NCBI RefSeq assembly: GCF_004798665.1 | Contig: NZ_CP039292.1 | Coordinates: 806,001-870,000 of the forward strand | Direction: 5' to 3' | Length of the DNA: 64,000 nucleotides | DNA from: Actinomyces procaprae | GTDB taxonomy: Bacteria > Actinomycetota > Actinomycetes > Actinomycetales > Actinomycetaceae | The notes under the pieces: model-generated | Database searches by the model: none | Told to the model about the DNA's origin: nothing | What the model saw: only the letters and a program-made list of their open reading frames with translations | Made by a program: the position numbers and the translations under genes | Part shown: one piece after another, positions 60,901 to 64,000 of the stretch | How the letters are laid out: every line of letters begins with the position of its first letter | Position numbering within the stretch: the first letter of the stretch is position 1

Positions 60901-63168
60901 GACGAGTACCGGCGGTTGCAGGCGAGCCTGCGCGAACAGCTGGCGCCGGAGCTGCTCGATGCGGTCCTGAGGCGTCGCGACCGCGTGCTGCGCGAGTCCG
61001 GTGACCGCGCCGAGAAGCTGCGCCGCGAGCTCGAGCGCCGCAAGGGCACTTTGAATGTCCGTGAGCTGGTCAACTCCTACTGGGACCTGATCACCGCGAT
61101 CACCCCCTGTATCCTCGTGTCCCCGGACTCGGTGGCCCGCTTCTTCCCGGCGAACAGGCGTTACGTGGATATGGTGGTCTTCGACGAGGCCTCCCAGATC
61201 ACCGTCGCCGACGCCGTCGGCGCCCTGGGGCGGGGCCACACCGCAGTGGTGGTGGGGGACCCCAAGCAGATGCCGCCCACGCCCTCGCCGGGCACGGCGG
61301 CCGCAACTGGTCGTAGCGCCTCCGGGGACGGCGGCGCGGACTCGATCCTAGACCGCTGCCTGGAGCTAGGCCTCCCAACCCGCCGCCTGACCTGGCACTA
61401 CCGCAGCCGGGTCGAGTCACTCATCGCCTTCTCCAACCGGCACTACTACGACGGAAGGCTGCTGTCCTTCCCGAGCCCGCTGGTGATGGCCGCAGCTCCG
61501 GACGACGGGCCGGACGGCTACGGCATCTCGTTGCGGCGCGTCAACGGCACCTACTACCGCGCCGAGACGGCCAAGCACCGCGGTATCAGACCCAACACCA
61601 ATCCCGTGGAGGCCCGGCAGATCGTAGACGAGGTCAGCAGGCGCTTTGAGGCATCACCGCAGGCCACGCCGTCGCTGGGAATCATCACCTTCAACAATCA
61701 CCAGTGCGAGTTGATCGAGGCCGAGCTGCGCAACAGCGGCCGCAAGCGCATCATTGACGCGCTGAAGGCGCCTGATGGCCTGTTCGTGCGCAACCTGAAC
61801 AATGTTCAGGGGGAGGAGCGCGACACGATCCTGGTGTCGGTGACCTTCTCAGCCAACGAGCGCGGCGACCTGCCGCTCAACTTCGGCTCCCTGAGCCAGG
61901 CCGGCGGTCAGCGGCGGCTGAATGTGGCGATTACTCGGGCCCGCAGGCAGGTGGTCGTATTCTCCAGCTTCGATCCGGAGGACCTGCACGCCGAGCGCTC
62001 CACCCACCAGGGGGTGAAGGACCTGCGCGAGTACCTGGGGCGGGCCCGCAGCGGCATCGCGCCGCACGGCCGACCCCGCTCGGCCGCCTCCGTGGACCTG
62101 CACCGAGATCAGATCGCCGAGCGCTTGCGGGAGGCGGGCGCGGAGGTGATGTCCGGCGTCGGGCACTCGGACTTCGAGATCGACCTGGTGGTCACCGGGG
62201 CCGGGGGACAGCGCGTTGCGGTGCTGCTCGACGGGCCCGGCTGGAGCCGGCGGGCGAGCGTCGCGGACCGTGACCTGCTGCCGGTCGACGTGCTGCATTC
62301 CATGGGGTGGGAGCGGATTGAGCGCGTCTGGATGCCCACATGGGTGGCTGATGCGGATGCCGTGGTCGCGCGCCTGCTCGCCGCCTCCGGAGGCGCGCCG
62401 GAGCCGACAGGCGTGCAGGCCGCAGCCCCTGCCCTGCCGGCAGCGTCGACGGTGTCTGCGGCGTCTCCAGCCTCGCCGTCGACGGCGCCCTCTCAACCAC
62501 GGCCGACGGCGCCGGAGCCACAGGCGGCAACGGCGCTGGAGGAGGACGTGGCGCCCGCGCCCCGGCCCGAGCAGACGCAAGCCGCGGCGTCGGCTGATGC
62601 GGCCGCCCCGGAGGCCGCACCACGGACTGCTACGGAGTACCGGCAGTGGCGGCCCGAGGGCGTGCAGCCAATCGAGGTGCTCGATCGCGCCCAGGACAAG
62701 AACTCGCCGGAACGTGCGCAGGTGGTCGAAACGGCTCGTGCCATCTGCGACGTCGAGTCCCCACTCACCCGGCACCGGCTGATCGTCAAGCTCTGCCGCG
62801 CCTATGGGCTCACCCGGGTGGTGAAGTCACGGGAGCAGAAAGTCGATGAGCTGCTGGGCGACGCATTCGCCTACACCGATGGCGAGGGCTTCGTGTGGCG
62901 GAGCATGGACGCCGCCCAGTTGCCCATGCACTATCGGCGTCACGCGCTCGATCACGTGGACTCCATCAAGGAGATCCACCCCCGTGAACTGCAAGCGCTG
63001 ATGCGTGAAGTCCGTGCCGGCTCGGCCGGATGGGTATCCACCGAGGATCTTTGCAATCAGGCGCTCAAACGGCTCAGCGTCAAGAAGCGCAGGCTCAGCG
63101 CCAGCGGAGTAAAGGACGCCCTGACCGATGCGCTGGCGCAGGTCGAGCGGGAGGACGACGGGTGGTAG
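57955..63168 (+). CDS. HEPN-DUF4011-superfamily 1 helicase-nuclease protein, putative defence effector
   Basis: 1737 aa. Residues 1-135 resemble a Swt1-type HEPN domain with RNQAVH (Arg92, His97), the Rx4H RNase motif. Around 345-380 a transglutaminase-like segment (RSGSALDVAVLLAGILEQLGG in part) has lost the expected Cys and His. DUF4011 starts near Trp530 (WKRSLLDLSLRNPLIDR). SF1 helicase motifs are EGPPGTGKSQTV (Lys829), VVFDEASQITVADA (Asp1077), VVVGDPKQMPPT, NNVQGEERDTILVS and LNVAITRARRQ. A restriction-endonuclease-like domain (about 1385-1470) has DFEIDLVV (Asp1410) and LLDGPGW (Asp1426) and ends GWERIERVWMPTW. A linker and DUF3320-like tail follow. This architecture is typical of single-protein defence systems. 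Confidence 0.88.
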   Translation: MKLSNHDLALHGMLSVLPPYLERYLRNTLGNRCTPEMLRALLAGSGPVPELPDLADLSIQIRILTARGSNGRYLMPLPPGAGSKLHEVRRFRNQAVHGARFDADKTLAALVAVSELLRLIRAESGREQIRELIGSIDDGRGARRGPLDAVGIKVECAPVIGYAHAVAGLEAEVSVALSLPDSVAGAPGPVEATVTIIEDDGGHELVEPWRFTWDAGAQRELHTSRALKLNRDNLAQVDQPGPAHGRVELRTRDGAKLVRRIDALSALPPRQWQQAGGDCWAGPALATFVQPDQPAVQALAAQARLRAGLGTAASAPDDVADAACALLRSRGIAADGDGFRGRDPLTVRTAGEVMDARSGSALDVAVLLAGILEQLGGHPVLALTPASVLLGYARNDAVSTDGSPEAFAAGVRQGGIGLIDPVAALRSPAGVLHAPGDAAQQIVEATLAELTLVVPLAAARSGGAVPQPVLERDEDDVVVELPLPPSAARAEQDAAGLSAPTPAPADQTRPAPEPGTGRAADAAPARVEEWKRSLLDLSLRNPLIDRTARSAIELKVPPELVGDFEDIVNKRDNLGLRAAAGFGGRPARGAAQAADDATELLKAHTVGAVLGSKEYVRRLQNLAASARTTLEETGANNLYLAIGTLCWYADGQRVRSPLILIPVKLEREGDTFIVSLDEAGVSTPNYSLLARFQADTGIELTALREPVYDDHGVNVEATLDKLRQQLRAAGRRDRVEPTVHLGLFRFSTYRMWRDLAEDWPTIIANPLVARLLGGTPGAGAADQAAGSATDLDEVVENLPLVADSAQAQVIADAVSGRNLVVEGPPGTGKSQTVANLIFRSLALGRTVMFVAEKQSALDVVARRLGEETGIGDLLLNLHDNGMRPTRVREALRRALELQAPGHDAAAMAGLRRQLADSRGELEAYREHLHAPGQEGKSYYAARQALVEAMGTSAAPHVQAVFNACATRSGLDGFDAGKHEAQLDEYRRLQASLREQLAPELLDAVLRRRDRVLRESGDRAEKLRRELERRKGTLNVRELVNSYWDLITAITPCILVSPDSVARFFPANRRYVDMVVFDEASQITVADAVGALGRGHTAVVVGDPKQMPPTPSPGTAAATGRSASGDGGADSILDRCLELGLPTRRLTWHYRSRVESLIAFSNRHYYDGRLLSFPSPLVMAAAPDDGPDGYGISLRRVNGTYYRAETAKHRGIRPNTNPVEARQIVDEVSRRFEASPQATPSLGIITFNNHQCELIEAELRNSGRKRIIDALKAPDGLFVRNLNNVQGEERDTILVSVTFSANERGDLPLNFGSLSQAGGQRRLNVAITRARRQVVVFSSFDPEDLHAERSTHQGVKDLREYLGRARSGIAPHGRPRSAASVDLHRDQIAERLREAGAEVMSGVGHSDFEIDLVVTGAGGQRVAVLLDGPGWSRRASVADRDLLPVDVLHSMGWERIERVWMPTWVADADAVVARLLAASGGAPEPTGVQAAAPALPAASTVSAASPASPSTAPSQPRPTAPEPQAATALEEDVAPAPRPEQTQAAASADAAAPEAAPRTATEYRQWRPEGVQPIEVLDRAQDKNSPERAQVVETARAICDVESPLTRHRLIVKLCRAYGLTRVVKSREQKVDELLGDAFAYTDGEGFVWRSMDAAQLPMHYRRHALDHVDSIKEIHPRELQALMREVRAGSAGWVSTEDLCNQALKRLSVKKRRLSASGVKDALTDALAQVEREDDGW

Positions 63169-63269
63169 CACCGCGGGGCTGAGGGACTCGGAGGTTCGTG
63201 CTTCTGCGCGGCCCGCCACTGCGCTGAGCCGGTTCGATAGGTGTCGGACCCCGCCCGTATGGTGGGGAC

Positions 63270-64000
63270 ATGGCCCGAGAGATCACGCCTGAGGACTGGC
63301 CGGCACGGATAGCCGATGCCGAGATCGCGGCCGTGGTCGGCGCGCCGGCCTTCGGCCGCGGACGCTGCTACGCGGAGCAGGGACGGGTAGCCAACCTCTC
63401 CATGTCGGGCAACGGCGAGATTCTTGCCGCCGCAGTGCGCGGCGCGCAGGGGCGGGTTTATCAGACCATGGTCTATGCCCGCACCTCAGGTGAGCGCGTG
63501 AACTGGTCCGGCACCTGCTCCTGCCCGGTGAGCGGGAACTGCAAGCACACGGCCGCCCTGGTGCTGACCGCCCGCCACCTGGCGCATGCAGCCTCCGCCC
63601 CGCCCGGCGACGTCGACTGGGAGCGCCGCCTGGCCCAACTGCTACGCACCCGGCAGACGGCGAACCGTGCGGTCGCCATTGAGGTAACCGCCGCTCCGGG
63701 CGGCGGCCGCGGCGCCTACGGAATGGGCCGTTTCGCCGGCGCCTCCGGCTCCGGCCGCCTGCACCTGCGACCACTGATCGCCGGCAAGCGCGGCTGGGTC
63801 AAGCAGGGCATCTCCTGGCGCGGCCTCATGAACGGGGACCTGGCCGGTGAGGTGGCTCCGGACGCACTGGCCGCCCTGGCCGAGTTGGCGGCGGTGGATC
63901 CCTACGGCGACTTCTACTACAGCAACTCCGTCATCGATCTGGGGGCACAGCCGGCCCGCGTCTGGGATGCGCTGCGGCGTGCCGTCGCCGCCGGGGTGAC
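63270..64000 (+). CDS. SWIM zinc-finger protein, probable N-terminus of a SNF2-type helicase (truncated by window end)
   Basis: 243 codons are open to the window edge. The SWIM finger is GTCSCPVSGNCKHTAALVL (CxCx6CxH, about residues 85-97), near the N-terminus as in actinobacterial SWIM-SNF2/RapA-like helicases; the ATPase domain would lie beyond the window. ATG 63270 follows GGTGGGG. It is 101 bp downstream of the HEPN-helicase gene. Assignment of the helicase part is an inference from domain order. Confidence 0.8.
   Translation, partial: MAREITPEDWPARIADAEIAAVVGAPAFGRGRCYAEQGRVANLSMSGNGEILAAAVRGAQGRVYQTMVYARTSGERVNWSGTCSCPVSGNCKHTAALVLTARHLAHAASAPPGDVDWERRLAQLLRTRQTANRAVAIEVTAAPGGGRGAYGMGRFAGASGSGRLHLRPLIAGKRGWVKQGISWRGLMNGDLAGEVAPDALAALAELAAVDPYGDFYYSNSVIDLGAQPARVWDALRRAVAAGV

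Overview
The window is GC-rich (about 70%), gene-dense and looks like the chromosome of an actinobacterium, most likely Actinomyces or a close relative in the Actinomycetaceae. Supporting signs are GTG starts, a mycobacterial 19-kDa-antigen-type lipoprotein, meso-diaminopimelate dehydrogenase, a DGNRRW-type undecaprenyl diphosphate synthase and LplB/YtcP-type sugar permeases. No rRNA, complete canonical tRNA, CRISPR array or transposase was seen.

Layout. 0-5.3 kb: a truncated amidase, ilvD, and a four-gene leftward ABC-exporter operon (65-aa membrane peptide, ATPase, two membrane proteins). 5.3-6.65 kb: gene-free mosaic repeats. 6.65-12.8 kb: ilvA, an FMN reductase, an RNA-binding-type ABC-class ATPase with a long RGG/RGY tail, and a LysE-type exporter. 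12.78-19.82 kb: an island bounded by direct repeats, holding an LCAT-like lipase gene that overlaps a P-loop NTPase gene with 16 near-identical TPR units. That second gene is broken by a one-base deletion. 19.9-26 kb: msrA, greA, ppk2, hlyIII/trhA, uppS and a PIN-PhoH gene. 26.6-34.8 kb: a sucrose/fructan cluster (fructokinase, two permeases, binding protein, GH32, LacI regulator) with xseB beside it. 34.8-41.6 kb: xseA, ispH, an alkyltransferase-like DNA-binding protein, rmuC, ychF, and a RelBE pair trapped between ychF and a partial copy of ychF. 41.7-54.9 kb: accessory genes (HxlR-quinone reductase-hydrolase, a decayed VapC with intact antitoxin, MerR and GNAT genes, a low-GC hydrolase/TetR pair between two copies of a PLP-fold gene, DUF4256, ddh, a lipoprotein, DUF5131, DUF1349).

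54.9-64 kb is the most striking part. A Ro60 (TROVE) gene is preceded by three Y-RNA-like loci. The first folds by eye into a 12-bp terminal stem, a 9-bp second helix and a circularly permuted tRNA-like module (T-arm, closed acceptor, D-arm), the hallmark of bacterial YrlA RNAs. Downstream are a small HTH protein, a 1737-aa HEPN-DUF4011-helicase-nuclease protein and the start of a SWIM zinc-finger protein.

Two repeat systems run through the window. One is a 23-bp palindrome-rich unit in short arrays at or just after the 3' ends of five genes, always in the same orientation relative to the gene. The other is a mosaic of long hairpin repeats filling the large intergenic gaps. The best candidates for undescribed biology are the lipase-NTPase-TPR island, the Ro60/Y-RNA/HEPN-helicase neighbourhood and the gene-end 23-bp arrays.
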